64,000 bases of DNA from Mytilisepta virgata (taxonomy: Eukaryota; Mollusca; Bivalvia; Mytilida; Mytilidae), in contig CM051519.1 in assembly GCA_028015205.1 (NCBI GenBank), positions 87,875,539 to 87,939,538 of the forward strand, in the 5' to 3' direction. The position numbers were made by a program, and so were the translations under genes. Under the pieces are notes generated by a model, which worked only from the letters and a program-made list of their open reading frames with translations, was not told the DNA's origin and searched no databases. Shown one piece after another: positions 11,006 to 20,889 of the stretch (positions are counted from its first letter, which is position 1; each line of letters opens with the position of its first letter).

Positions 11006-11932
11006 TTAACTGGGGAGGCGAGAATAAGCTTGTTGTCTCAATTTTAAAGCACAATCAGTAAACTTTCCTACTTTGCCTTGTAGAACGTTTGAATTAGAAC
11101 ACAAAAGAAAATTAAGTTTGTGGATACTAGGCCACCTATTATAATAATTTGGTAAAATTTTACGTCTTATATCGCTATAAGCTGGGCATACCAATAAAAA
11201 ATGATATTCACTCTCTATTTGATTGTAGTTACATAACTTACAGAGCCGTTGGACTCTTGGTGTGCCACTAAACCTTCCTTTTTCTATTTCTAGCGAGTGT
11301 GCACTACATCGTAACTTGCAAAAATTAATCCTGTACGAGTCATTCGTGATTTTATCTAAATAAGATTCAAATTTATGTTCCAATTTAATCTTTGAATATA
11401 ATTCCAATTTAGGCGAATTGTTGACTTCGGCAAACCACTGTTGAATATATTGATCGTGAATCCTTTGTTTTATGACAAATATTGACGGCAAAGATTGTTC
11501 TTGCTGTGTCCATAGGTAACGCAATCCTAAATCCTCTAAAATAGTTTTTACTTCACTTGCCCAATTTCGCTTGCCACTTTCAGATTCTGTTTTCATACAA
11601 TTATACACAATTTTCAAAATGTTACTTTCATTAAGCGATATAATTTTAATCCAATATTTTAACATTCTTTCCATTCGAATAATTCGACAAGGAAAACGTC
11701 CCATTTCACCATAAATAACACATGAATTGTTTTGTCGCTTTACCTTCAAAATGCGTTTACAAAACTGTAAATGTAGTTTTTCAATATCCGGACCTTTTAT
11801 ATATCCCCACACTTCGCTTCCATACGTAAGTATCGGAGTCACCATTGTATCGAATATATGAAGAGAAGTTGATACATCAGTCGGTATATTACGCACACCT
11901 TTAGTCATCGGAAACATTGCCTTTGACGCTTG
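11006..11932 (-). CDS. LINE B ORF2, C-terminal part (beyond the LINE A insertion)
   Basis: About 309 codons beginning ASKAMFPMTKG. They align with LINE A's C-terminal region (ILTYGSEVWG here, ILMYGSEVMG in LINE A; LHLQFCKRILKVK here, VHLQFLKRILNVR in LINE A). A Cys/His motif near the end (RLCKLCNYN..EYHFLLVC) is the C-terminal zinc-binding motif common in APE-type LINEs. The open frame extends about 30 codons upstream into LINE A's 5' end; that extension is foreign. No internal stop is present, so LINE B was probably intact when LINE A inserted. Confidence 0.85.
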   Translation of the reverse strand, partial: QASKAMFPMTKGVRNIPTDVSTSLHIFDTMVTPILTYGSEVWGYIKGPDIEKLHLQFCKRILKVKRQNNSCVIYGEMGRFPCRIIRMERMLKYWIKIISLNESNILKIVYNCMKTESESGKRNWASEVKTILEDLGLRYLWTQQEQSLPSIFVIKQRIHDQYIQQWFAEVNNSPKLELYSKIKLEHKFESYLDKITNDSYRINFCKLRCSAHSLEIEKGRFSGTPRVQRLCKLCNYNQIESEYHFLLVCPAYSDIRRKILPNYYNRWPSIHKLNFLLCSNSNVLQGKVGKFTDCALKLRQQAYSRLPS

Positions 11933-14900
11933 TGACGCAAAACAAAATGGCGGAAATGGATGACAGGGATTAACAAGCAAGGTCAGTTTTTGACATTCTA
12001 CGTAGTTTGGCGAAAGGGGTATGTTCAAAAAGAGCGAATGAGGCCTATATAGACTTTTTTTCGTACTAGGGACATTTCACGTAGTTTATGGGTCGTAAAT
12101 CGAAACGACATAGAAAAACTAGTCAACAGAGTGGTTCATGGACAGACATGTCGAACACGCCACCTCCACAGACTAACAATCTTTCATACGTGCTACAAAA
12201 TGCTAACGAAACTATATATGGACCCCCACCTTATCCGCCAATTGTATCCCAAATGAACAGTTATTTACAAACGCCACTACAGGATCAATTAGGACCAATG
12301 CAACAAACATCTACCCCAATACACAATACGTTACACTCGAACGTACCGCAGTCACAAGTAAACAACGGACAAGGTCAAGGAGACACTAATGTAGATCTAA
12401 TTCAATATATGTACGATTATGAGAATTTAGTGAGATATGGTATTTCTTTGTCAAGAAACAGCTCATGTAAAGGTAGACCTAATGCATCAGGTCATAAACT
12501 GCTTGATTTTTGTAGAAAAAATAATATTTACATTGTTAATGGTCGGGTTGGTAAAGACAAAGATTGTGGTTCATGTACATGTCATGACGTTTCGCTTATT
12601 GATTATTTTTTGTTATCTTCCAATTTTTTTCCAAAAATACTTGAGTTTGAGGTAAAAGAGTTTTCTTCCTTGTTTTCGGATGTTTACAACCCCCTTCATA
12701 TATGTATAGAACTCTACGAGACAATGGCCACTGTCGACGATACCGAAACACGGGATGATAAACGCCGCGCGAGAAAGTGGTCAGATGAAAAATCTGATGA
12801 TTTTTTGGAAACTTTTTCGTCCGATGTGAACTTCCAATGTTTACATAACCTGGTAGACGAGTTATTCGTTAAACACTCGAACGGTGACGCAGTCTCGGCT
12901 CAAGAGTTAAATGTAGTTATCGACAATATCGGTAGTCATTTTGACAATACGGCTAAATCGGTATTTGGTGTAAAGGCGAACAAACCAACACCAAACGGTA
13001 ATGCGAATGATACCCCGTGGTTTGATGATCAATGTCGAGCTAAACGCGATACATTCAATCATGCTAGAAAATCCTATAATGTTTACAAAAACGATGTAAA
13101 CAAGGAACGTATGAATAATGCAAGTCGCGAATATAAGGCTCAGTTAAATGATTCGTACAAACAATTTCAAAACCGGGTAACGCGTGATATTAGAGGCGCA
13201 TCCAGGAATAACCCCAAGAAGTTTTGGAACATAATTCGTAACTGTTCCAATAGTTCGCGCAAATCGGATATAGATGTACCTCTTGACGATTTATATGATT
13301 ATTTCAGAGAGCTGAATTATAGCAATGATAACGATAACATGGACGACCATGTGAATGTAGACTCTGCTCATGCAGACCGTATACTAAATATTCCTATATC
13401 CGCTTTAGAAATTGAAGAAACCGTACGCAAGCTACCGAAAAACAAAGCGGCGGGTACGGACTCTATAAAGAACGAGTATATCAAAAACACGGTTCATCTT
13501 ATGATACCTATTTACGAAAAATTGTTTAATATAATACTTGACACGGGTCTGATTCCTACCGCATGGACTGAGGGTATTATTCATCCGATTTATAAGAATA
13601 AGGGTAGCCCAAAAGATCCATCTAACTATAGACCTATAAGTCTCGTTAGCTGTTTCAGTAAGGTCTTTACTAGTATTATAAATAGTAGATTAGCAAAATA
13701 TGCTGATGAGGTGAAGTTAATAACTGAATCACAATCAGGTTTTAGAAAGATGCATTCTACCATTGATAATGTCTTTATACTACATTCTCTGATAAATTTA
13801 TATTTTTCTAAAAAGAAGAGACTTTTTTGCACATTTGTTGACTTCAGTAAAGCCTTTGATAAGGTGCATCGAAGCTATCTATGGTCAAAGATGTTGAAGA
13901 GTAATATTTCTGGAAAATGTTTAAATGTTATAAAGAACATGTACGAAAATACAAAGTCATGTGTCAGTAAAAACGGTGACTGCTCTGATTTCTTTGTTTG
14001 TAATATTGGCGTTCGGCAAGGAGAAAACCTTTCTCCATTCTTATTTGCAATATTTCTTAATGACCTTGAATCATATCTTGAGAATGCTAGTATATCGTCA
14101 TTGGAATTGGTTGACTCCTTGGTATTTGAGCATCTTGAAATATATATGAAAATGTTTTTGCTTCTTTATGCAGATGATACTCTGCTATTTTCTGAAACTT
14201 TTGATGGTATGCAAGCTATGTTAAATGCATTTAATGATTATTGTATAAGATGGAAACTGGAGGTGAACACTTCTAAAACAAAGGTTGTCATCTTTTCAAA
14301 ACGTAAATTCAGACCCACAGTAAAACTTAAGCTTTATAACATAGAATTAGATTATGTTGACGATTACTCCTATTTAGGAATTTTATTTCACTATACTGGT
14401 AATTTTGAAGCTGCGAAGAAAAAGCTTGTCGAACAATCACAAAAGGCTTTATATGCAGTGTACTATAAGATTAGAAATTTATGTTTACCTATAGATCTTC
14501 AATTAAAGATATTTGATTCTTTGGTTGCCCCTATATTGATGTATGGCAGTGAAGTGATGGGCATTGGAAAAAATGATAACATTGAAAAAGTTCATCTCCA
14601 ATTTCTAAAGAGAATTCTAAATGTCAGAACCACTACTCCTAATATTTTTGTATATGAAGAATTAGGTAGATACCCACTTGAGATAGCCATTAACTTAAGG
14701 ATACTTTGTTTTTGGTGTAGATTATTATCTACTGATAAGTTATCATCTAAAATGTATAGAGTTTTGTACAAATTACACATTGATGGAAATCAACAGATGC
14801 TTTTTATAAAGCATGTAGAACATCTTTTTGATAGTATTGGACTTAGTTTCATTTTTAGAAATCAGATACAAGTTAATGTTAATTGGATAAAAGTAAATGC

Positions 14901-15513
14901 AAAGCAGATCTTTCTTGACCAATTTATTCAAAACTGGAGAAGCCAAATTGCTAACTCATCCAGAGGAAATTTTTATACACTTTTCAAGCAAAATTTTTGT
15001 TTAGAACCGTATTTATTACGTTTAGATTTTCAATTTAGAAAATATATCACTAAATTTAGAGTCAGTAATTTGAAACTACCAATAGAGACGGGTAGATGGT
15101 ATAATATTGATAAACAACAAAGATTATGTACAAAATGTCCAAGTGGTTTAATAGGTGATGAGTTTCACTACCTTTTTGTGTGTTCAAATCCATATGTAGT
15201 TTTACTTAGAAATCAATATATACCAAAATATTATTCGGTAAATAGCAATATTGTAAAAATGTCAGGTATGCTTTCTTTATGCCATAATCAATTATTGAAA
15301 AACCTTTCGTTGTTTTTGAAAGGTCTTAGTAAATTATTTACTTAGCCAGTCATCTCTATCCCTGTGTTTTTTTTTCTCTTTCTCAAATATATGTATTGTA
15401 GTTTTCTTTATTTCTTTATATTATGTATATATGTTATGTTATTTGTTGCTCATGTTGCACCTAGGTGCCTGAGTTTACTAATAAAATATTTGAACTTGAA
15501 CTTGAACTTGAAC
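11933..15513 (+). mobile_element. LINE A: non-LTR retrotransposon inserted into LINE B
   Basis: About 3.58 kb in the opposite orientation to its host element. The left junction falls in GACGCTTG|TGACGC. The right end has AATAAA (15480-15485) followed by four TTGAAC hexamers (15490-15513), the last of which can be assigned to the target. Excision in silico joins LINE B's ORF2 in frame and leaves CTTG as the minimal duplicated target. A 155-bp leader precedes one long open frame. It is 5'-complete in appearance but internally deleted, because the endonuclease N-terminal half is missing. Confidence 0.88.
12088..15345 (+). CDS. LINE A chimeric ORF: ORF1 N-terminus fused to endonuclease remnant and reverse transcriptase
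   Basis: 1085 residues with no stop. Residues 1-~110 are basic then Pro/Gln/Asn-rich (MGRKSKRHRK, PPPYPP), like an ORF1 N-terminus rather than an endonuclease. From about residue 110 (YDYENL) the frame matches only the C-terminal half of the APE domain (KLLDFCRKNN, CTCHDVSLIDYF). The usual SDH triad motif reads SDVYNPL, so the catalytic histidine is also lost. The RT is complete: KNKAAGTDSI, FVDFSKAFD, GVRQGENLSP, LLYADDTLLF. The C-terminus holds the Cys/His motif RLCTKCP..EFHYLFVC. This is best explained by an in-frame internal deletion joining ORF1 to ORF2. Endonuclease-dependent retrotransposition should be impossible for its own product. Confidence 0.85.
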   Translation: MGRKSKRHRKTSQQSGSWTDMSNTPPPQTNNLSYVLQNANETIYGPPPYPPIVSQMNSYLQTPLQDQLGPMQQTSTPIHNTLHSNVPQSQVNNGQGQGDTNVDLIQYMYDYENLVRYGISLSRNSSCKGRPNASGHKLLDFCRKNNIYIVNGRVGKDKDCGSCTCHDVSLIDYFLLSSNFFPKILEFEVKEFSSLFSDVYNPLHICIELYETMATVDDTETRDDKRRARKWSDEKSDDFLETFSSDVNFQCLHNLVDELFVKHSNGDAVSAQELNVVIDNIGSHFDNTAKSVFGVKANKPTPNGNANDTPWFDDQCRAKRDTFNHARKSYNVYKNDVNKERMNNASREYKAQLNDSYKQFQNRVTRDIRGASRNNPKKFWNIIRNCSNSSRKSDIDVPLDDLYDYFRELNYSNDNDNMDDHVNVDSAHADRILNIPISALEIEETVRKLPKNKAAGTDSIKNEYIKNTVHLMIPIYEKLFNIILDTGLIPTAWTEGIIHPIYKNKGSPKDPSNYRPISLVSCFSKVFTSIINSRLAKYADEVKLITESQSGFRKMHSTIDNVFILHSLINLYFSKKKRLFCTFVDFSKAFDKVHRSYLWSKMLKSNISGKCLNVIKNMYENTKSCVSKNGDCSDFFVCNIGVRQGENLSPFLFAIFLNDLESYLENASISSLELVDSLVFEHLEIYMKMFLLLYADDTLLFSETFDGMQAMLNAFNDYCIRWKLEVNTSKTKVVIFSKRKFRPTVKLKLYNIELDYVDDYSYLGILFHYTGNFEAAKKKLVEQSQKALYAVYYKIRNLCLPIDLQLKIFDSLVAPILMYGSEVMGIGKNDNIEKVHLQFLKRILNVRTTTPNIFVYEELGRYPLEIAINLRILCFWCRLLSTDKLSSKMYRVLYKLHIDGNQQMLFIKHVEHLFDSIGLSFIFRNQIQVNVNWIKVNAKQIFLDQFIQNWRSQIANSSRGNFYTLFKQNFCLEPYLLRLDFQFRKYITKFRVSNLKLPIETGRWYNIDKQQRLCTKCPSGLIGDEFHYLFVCSNPYVVLLRNQYIPKYYSVNSNIVKMSGMLSLCHNQLLKNLSLFLKGLSKLFT

Positions 15514-17964
15514 AATATGTTTCTGAGTTTCAACAAATTTTCCGTTGTAAAACAGTTTTTGTCCCAGGTAGACATACGATTGAACAATTTCAATTTCCTG
15601 TCCTCCATAATGAAATCTACATTCTTGTAACTTGAAAGCATTGCGAAATACCACAACCTTCGTTTTGTCAGTATTGACAATAACATTCCATTTGTCACAA
15701 TATTCTTTTAAGGAATCAATAAGTTTCTGTAATCCGTCAGGAGACTCTGAAAATAGAGCCGTGTCATCGGCAAACAACAGTAAATAAAGTAATGTTTCGT
15801 GGATCATTATATTGACATCATTATCGTTTTTTAAAGCGTCGTACAAATCGTTTATGAAGATTAAGAATAAGATAGGAGACATTGGTTCTCCTTGCATAAC
15901 ACCTCTGAAACTTTCGAACTCTTCAGAACGCTCATGTCCATATCTCACATTTAACTTTGTACAGCGATACATACTTTTAATAATGTTCACACATTTTGTA
16001 CTTAATCCAAGGGAAGACAGTTTAAAGAAAAGCATATTTCTATCAACAAAGTCGAACGCCTTCCTAAAGTCTACGAAACAGCAATAAAGTTTTCTCCGTT
16101 TATTCAGTGACAGCGTTATAATCGAATTCAACAAATAGATTGCATCCACAGTACTTCGTTTTGAGCGAAAACCAAATTGGAAATCGCTGAGGACGTTGTT
16201 TTTCTCTAGATAAGTCACCAATCTGCAGTTTAAAATTGACGTAAATATCTTAGAAAAAACACTGGTGATAGTAATTCCTCTGTAATTGTTTGTATCAGAT
16301 AAGTCACCAATTTTCGGGATTGGAGTTATAGAACCGATTGACCATGATTCTGGATACTGTCCTTCAGTATAAATATAATTGAACAGTTCAGTAAAGTATG
16401 GCGAAAGAATGTCCTTCAGAGAAATAAAAACTTCACCGATTAAGTTATCGGGACCAGTACTAGAATTCTTTTTCAATGACTCAATAGCCTTCGTTACTTC
16501 ATCGATTGTTATTTCCTCAAGAAGTTCTTCTATCTCAACGATGCCTTCGTCGTTAAGGCCACTGTTATTTGTACTATTTGGATCCCCAAAAATCCGTTTA
16601 AAATGTTCTAAGAAGTCAGTTATACTCAAATTGGTTTCAATTTTCGAGTTTTTTCGCTTCAGCTTTTTCCAAAACGCACGAGGATTTTGTTTGGCTAAAT
16701 TGGCAATGTTTGCTTTTTCGCGTTCAGCGTACATTCGCTTGGCCTTTCTTCTAACACTGTTGTATCTCCTTCGCGCCTTACACATCGATGTCCTATTTGT
16801 TTGTGACATGTTATTCTCAAATTGTCTTTGTTTAGTTTTAAAATTCTTCTTAGAATCATCACATTCTTGGTTAAACCATTCCGGTTTAGATTTAGTGGCA
16901 CAAGAGTGTGGCTTTGAGAATACCATTTGTTTACCAAATACTTCAAATGATTTTGCATATAAATGACCAGATAACATTTGTGTAACATTGTCGATACCTA
17001 AACCTGAATATAACTGATCAATACAAAATCTAAAAAAATCAATATCTTCAGCAATAATTTTCTTAAAAATATCAACCTTATCTTCATTCCATATAATCTT
17101 ACTATAACATGTTTCGTTAGAAGTTGAATTGACATGTTCATAACTACATAATAAATCAAATAACAATGGACAGTCATGACAGTGTACTGATATAGGCAGT
17201 AAATCTCCAACTTCAAAGTTGTGTACTCTATCAAAGAGCTCAGGGTTTACAATAACATAATCATTTACACTTGACCCTCTGGCAGTGTGACAAGTAAATT
17301 TGTCCCGTTGATCGTTACCTGATCTACCATTTAAAATACACATTGATGATTGTTTGCATAAATTGATTAGTCTATAGCCAAAGGCATTAACAGTGTTATC
17401 TTCTGAGTTTCGCTGTTTCAAATTAGATAAAATATTATTCCTGTGTAAATCATAATCAAATACCTCTAAGAATCTACTCATGTCAGATTCTACAAATACA
17501 TCATCTAATTTGGCAATTCGAGAGTTCATATCGCCACACAATAAAACATCACCTAAAAATGCATATTTTGAAATATCAGCGTATAACAATTCATGAAAAT
17601 CAATATCATTAATTCGATAAAAGGCTGAGGGTTCAGGAGGTATATAAGTTGCACAAAGATAAATATCAGACATAAGGTTAAAAAAAACTTTCTTAAATTT
17701 TAGCCAGATTCTACCATCTTTACAATTTTCAATAATTTGGACACCATTTTTCATATTAGATCTAAAATAAACAGACACACCTCCTCTTTTCATGTTATCT
17801 CTACACGAGTCATAATGATCATAACCAACAATATCAAATATTTGATTTATTCTTTGCCAAGTTTCAGTGAAAATCAGAACATCATATGCGTTTATTTTAT
17901 CACAGAATTCACTTTCGAGTAAACTATTTTCCAGACCTTCAACGTTCCACACCAGAAATTTCAA
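15514..17964 (-). CDS. LINE B ORF2, N-terminal part: endonuclease and reverse transcriptase
   Basis: Residues 1-~270 form an exonuclease-endonuclease-phosphatase (APE-like) domain: MKFLVWNVEGL at the start, FTETW (catalytic Glu), LLCGDMNSR (D-x-N), and a late block HDCPLLF where the family normally has SDHxPL. A lysine/arginine-rich linker with a PEWFNQEC motif follows. The RT domain has CCFVDFRKAFD (box A aspartate), the GVMQGEPMSP block and LLFADDTALF (FADD, box C). The frame then reads a few codons into LINE A's hexamer tail and stops. The missing C-terminus lies at 11006-11932 on the same strand. Confidence 0.88.
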
Positions 17965-17985
17965 ACACCGCCTCCCCGCTTTCTC

Positions 17986-19053
17986 CTACGGATTTGCAGC
18001 CGCCCCTTCGGCAAGTTCTACGTCTACCACCATTTCATCGTCGGTAGGTATATACGGTTTACCGTCGACAAATAGTTTGTCCCGTACTAAGACGACTTTC
18101 TTAAATCGTTGACTATTCTTTAGTTTTTTCATCACTGGCAAAAGACGCTTACGGCGTAAGACAATATCAGGTGGTAGATGCTCAGAGATACCATAATCTG
18201 TCCCCGTCAGATTTGAGCTACTCTTGCGTACCGTTTCACGATCCTGGTAATTTGTAAACCTCACAACAATTGGACGAATAATCTGATCCTTTTTCTTGCC
18301 CATGCGATGGACGCTATCGAGTTTAATGTTTTTAAAATTTGGAATTTTCAAGTTTTCCTCACAAAATTTAACAGCTCTTTCAACCGGGTTTTCATCTTCT
18401 ATCTCGGGTATATTATGAAATAATAAATTGTTACGTAGCGAGTTACATTGCAATTCACGTATATTCTCCTTAATAGAATCAATGTCTTTTGTAGTATTCT
18501 GTGCGGCTTCAATTGTTTCTTTCACTTGGTCCGTAATTGCTGAGATCCTATTGTCAACAACAGCATCTCTAATTCTCATTTCCGTTATACTCTGCTCTAT
18601 CGCCGATAAACGTAAATTAATTGTGTCTATATTAGATACAGCTTTTGATATATCATCTACTTTCCTTATCAGTTCATTCATCATTACCATTTGATGTTGA
18701 AAGTAGGGAGGAAAACTAGTATTCTGCATTTGTTGTATCTGTTGCATATTCATATTTGCTTGGGCAGCTTGTTCTGGAATACACAGTCTTGGGTCAAGTC
18801 GCATACGTGGATCAGTATTAAACCTCAGATCTATCGCTTCAGGGGGGATAGCGGGAAATCGTATGTTGTATGGAGTATTGAATGGGGTGAACTGTGGTGA
18901 GTAAGAGTTATGTATTTGTTCAGGTGAACTTTCCGCGTCACTGCTCATTATTCTTTTACGCTTTTGACTGTCTTTGTTTGAGGTTATACTATCTATTTCA
19001 TCACTTACTGTTTCTGAAGTAGTTTTCCCCAATACACTGTGGCTGTTTTGCAT
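17986..19053 (-). CDS. LINE B ORF1: L1-ORF1p-like nucleic-acid-binding protein
   Basis: 355 residues. The N-terminal ~110 residues are low-complexity and rich in Ser, Pro, Asn and Gln. Residues ~120-205 are rich in heptad-like I/L spacing and look like a coiled coil, suggesting oligomerisation. From about residue 205, LRNNLLFHNIPE opens an RRM-like domain, followed by VHRMGKK and RPIVVRF. The last ~70 residues (RKRLLPVMKKLK and following) resemble the C-terminal domain of L1 ORF1 proteins (Transposase_22 family). Known relatives coat the element RNA and act as nucleic-acid chaperones. The frame is intact and ends 21 nt before the ORF2 start, so ORF2 translation would need reinitiation or a similar mechanism. 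Confidence 0.82.
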   Translation of the reverse strand: MQNSHSVLGKTTSETVSDEIDSITSNKDSQKRKRIMSSDAESSPEQIHNSYSPQFTPFNTPYNIRFPAIPPEAIDLRFNTDPRMRLDPRLCIPEQAAQANMNMQQIQQMQNTSFPPYFQHQMVMMNELIRKVDDISKAVSNIDTINLRLSAIEQSITEMRIRDAVVDNRISAITDQVKETIEAAQNTTKDIDSIKENIRELQCNSLRNNLLFHNIPEIEDENPVERAVKFCEENLKIPNFKNIKLDSVHRMGKKKDQIIRPIVVRFTNYQDRETVRKSSSNLTGTDYGISEHLPPDIVLRRKRLLPVMKKLKNSQRFKKVVLVRDKLFVDGKPYIPTDDEMVVDVELAEGAAANP

Positions 19054-19080
19054 CTATATAGATATACAATGAAAAATTTC

Positions 19081-20889
19081 ACTCAAAACACATTTTAGAT
19101 CACAAGAATCTTCAAAATTCCAACAGCAGAAATAATCACAACTTTTACTAGCCGAGCATGCGCATCATTGATCTATATATATATTCTTGTTGAATAATTA
19201 TTTTAACACTTAAATTAGCACGTGCACATCTTGTGCATCAAAATTGGTATCAAAGAATTCTATTTATTAACAAATGGGCGAGGAGGATTCTCTCTTCTTC
19301 ATAATGGCTGCAAGTGTCCAGTGAAAACTAGGTACAGTGGTTGATAGACTTTGAAATTGCAACACGGAATACATTAGCAAACACTTTTGCAACAACGTTT
19401 GTTATGCTGCACGCCTTCTTCATCTTGACTAAAGTGAGAAAAAAACTTTTGTGAAGGACTTACGTTATGTGTGTTTCAAACTTATTTAAAAGACATTTAT
19501 TTATGTTGTTTATCATGTGATATTTTTAATAGACAAAACATTTCTATAATTTTGACATTATGAGTATTATTGTTTGATGACAAGAAGGAGAAAAAAATAG
19601 AAATGGTCATAAAATATTCTTTTCAACATTTATTTCATTATTCAGTAACAATACAGTTCCCTGAACAATCGCAATGTATCTTTTGAATTATTCTTGCTGA
19701 CTGAAAATACAAAATCAAAATATATACATCATTGTTTTAGATTGCATGTAAAAATGTATCAGTATCATTGTTAAAAAAAATAGAATTTTGCAGGGCTAAT
19801 TATATGAACAATATATATCATGCATCATTATATATAAAAAGAAATTTTATAATATATTTCTAATCTTCTTTCCAAATAACATTTCTCGCTCATAGTTTTA
19901 GGATTTAGTAATATTTTTTTATTTTTGGACTTTTAAGATTTAAAACTTAGAAGCAAAGGATAATTTTCATATTATCGTACAATTACCGGATTTTAATGTA
20001 TTTTACTGTGGGAGGTATGAATAAAAACTTAGATAAAATAATCAAATGAAATTTCAAATTACATTTTTTTACATTAAACTGCTAAATACATATGTACGTT
20101 ATTGCTATTTAGAATTCAGGTCCTTAGTGCAGATTTATGATGTGCATAGGGTCCTCAGTGCTTCTTTATGGTCCTTAGTGTACTAAGGGGGTCCTTTGCG
20201 GTGTTTTTATGGTCCGATAAATGATTGGTTTCTCAGTCAAAATAGTCTTTTACTGCTTTTTTATTATTGAAAAAAGTTCACAGTGATTATTTTATATCAT
20301 TTTTCTTCTTATATTATTCTACAAAAGACTTTTATATTTTCTTGTTATTGAACATTTATTTCTATTTGATATTTATTATACTGTAGAGTTTTAAATTCAC
20401 TCAGAAGTGCTTCCTCTTGGTTGGTTATAGTAAATTTTACTTGTGATAAAGAACATAATCATCACATTTATCGGTCATTAAATACTGGGTGGTCCACTTA
20501 ACTTCCTTTACAGGTATGTTGGTATAAATTTTAATTAAATGCGGGTCATTTTATTGCATCCTTAATGATATTATGGACAATTACAATACAATAGCCGTAG
20601 TCAGTTATCTACCTTTTATAAGTCATGTGGTATTAGGCACAAGTTGGTACAACAATAAATTTGAGCAACCTGTACTATTTTAAATATTTTTCACATAATC
20701 TAACTATTTATATTCAAAATTATCGTCTGTATATTTCAACCATGACAGTTTGTATATTTGCTGTGAAAGTTTGTTCATTTTCTTGTAAAAGCTTCCTCCA
20801 ATATGTAATGATTCGAACTTTAATACAAATATCAAGTAGGTATCTCCAAAGCTACCCATAAATCAGGAAATTTGATGTTGAAGATTTTA
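19081..20889. other. non-coding; LINE B 5' leader probably ends here
   Basis: The first few hundred bases probably contain LINE B's 5' UTR, but no boundary or target duplication could be set. At 20120-20220 a GGTCCTTAGTG-like word recurs about four times. No conserved coding sequence seen. Confidence 0.45.

Larger units (their letters stand above)
10705..19080 (-). mobile_element. LINE B: non-LTR retrotransposon split by LINE A
   Basis: Reading on the minus strand from about 19.1 kb: ORF1 (19053-17986), a 21-nt gap, and ORF2 (17964 down to about 15514). The frame is then interrupted by LINE A (about 11933-15513). The C-terminal part of ORF2 resumes at about 11932 and stops at 11006. The 3' UTR ends with AATAAA (minus strand of 10717-10722) followed at once by two GAATCT units (10705-10716). 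Removing LINE A restores a continuous ORF2 of roughly 1,100 codons without stops. The 5' end is not precisely placed. An L1-type ORF1, an AP-like endonuclease, an RT and a C-terminal Cys/His motif place it among APE-type LINEs; the clade is not assigned. Confidence 0.88.

Noticed and set aside
16379..16966. 195-codon plus-strand frame opposite LINE B ORF2
   Set aside because: It is the antisense shadow of the endonuclease-RT linker coding region; no independent motif.
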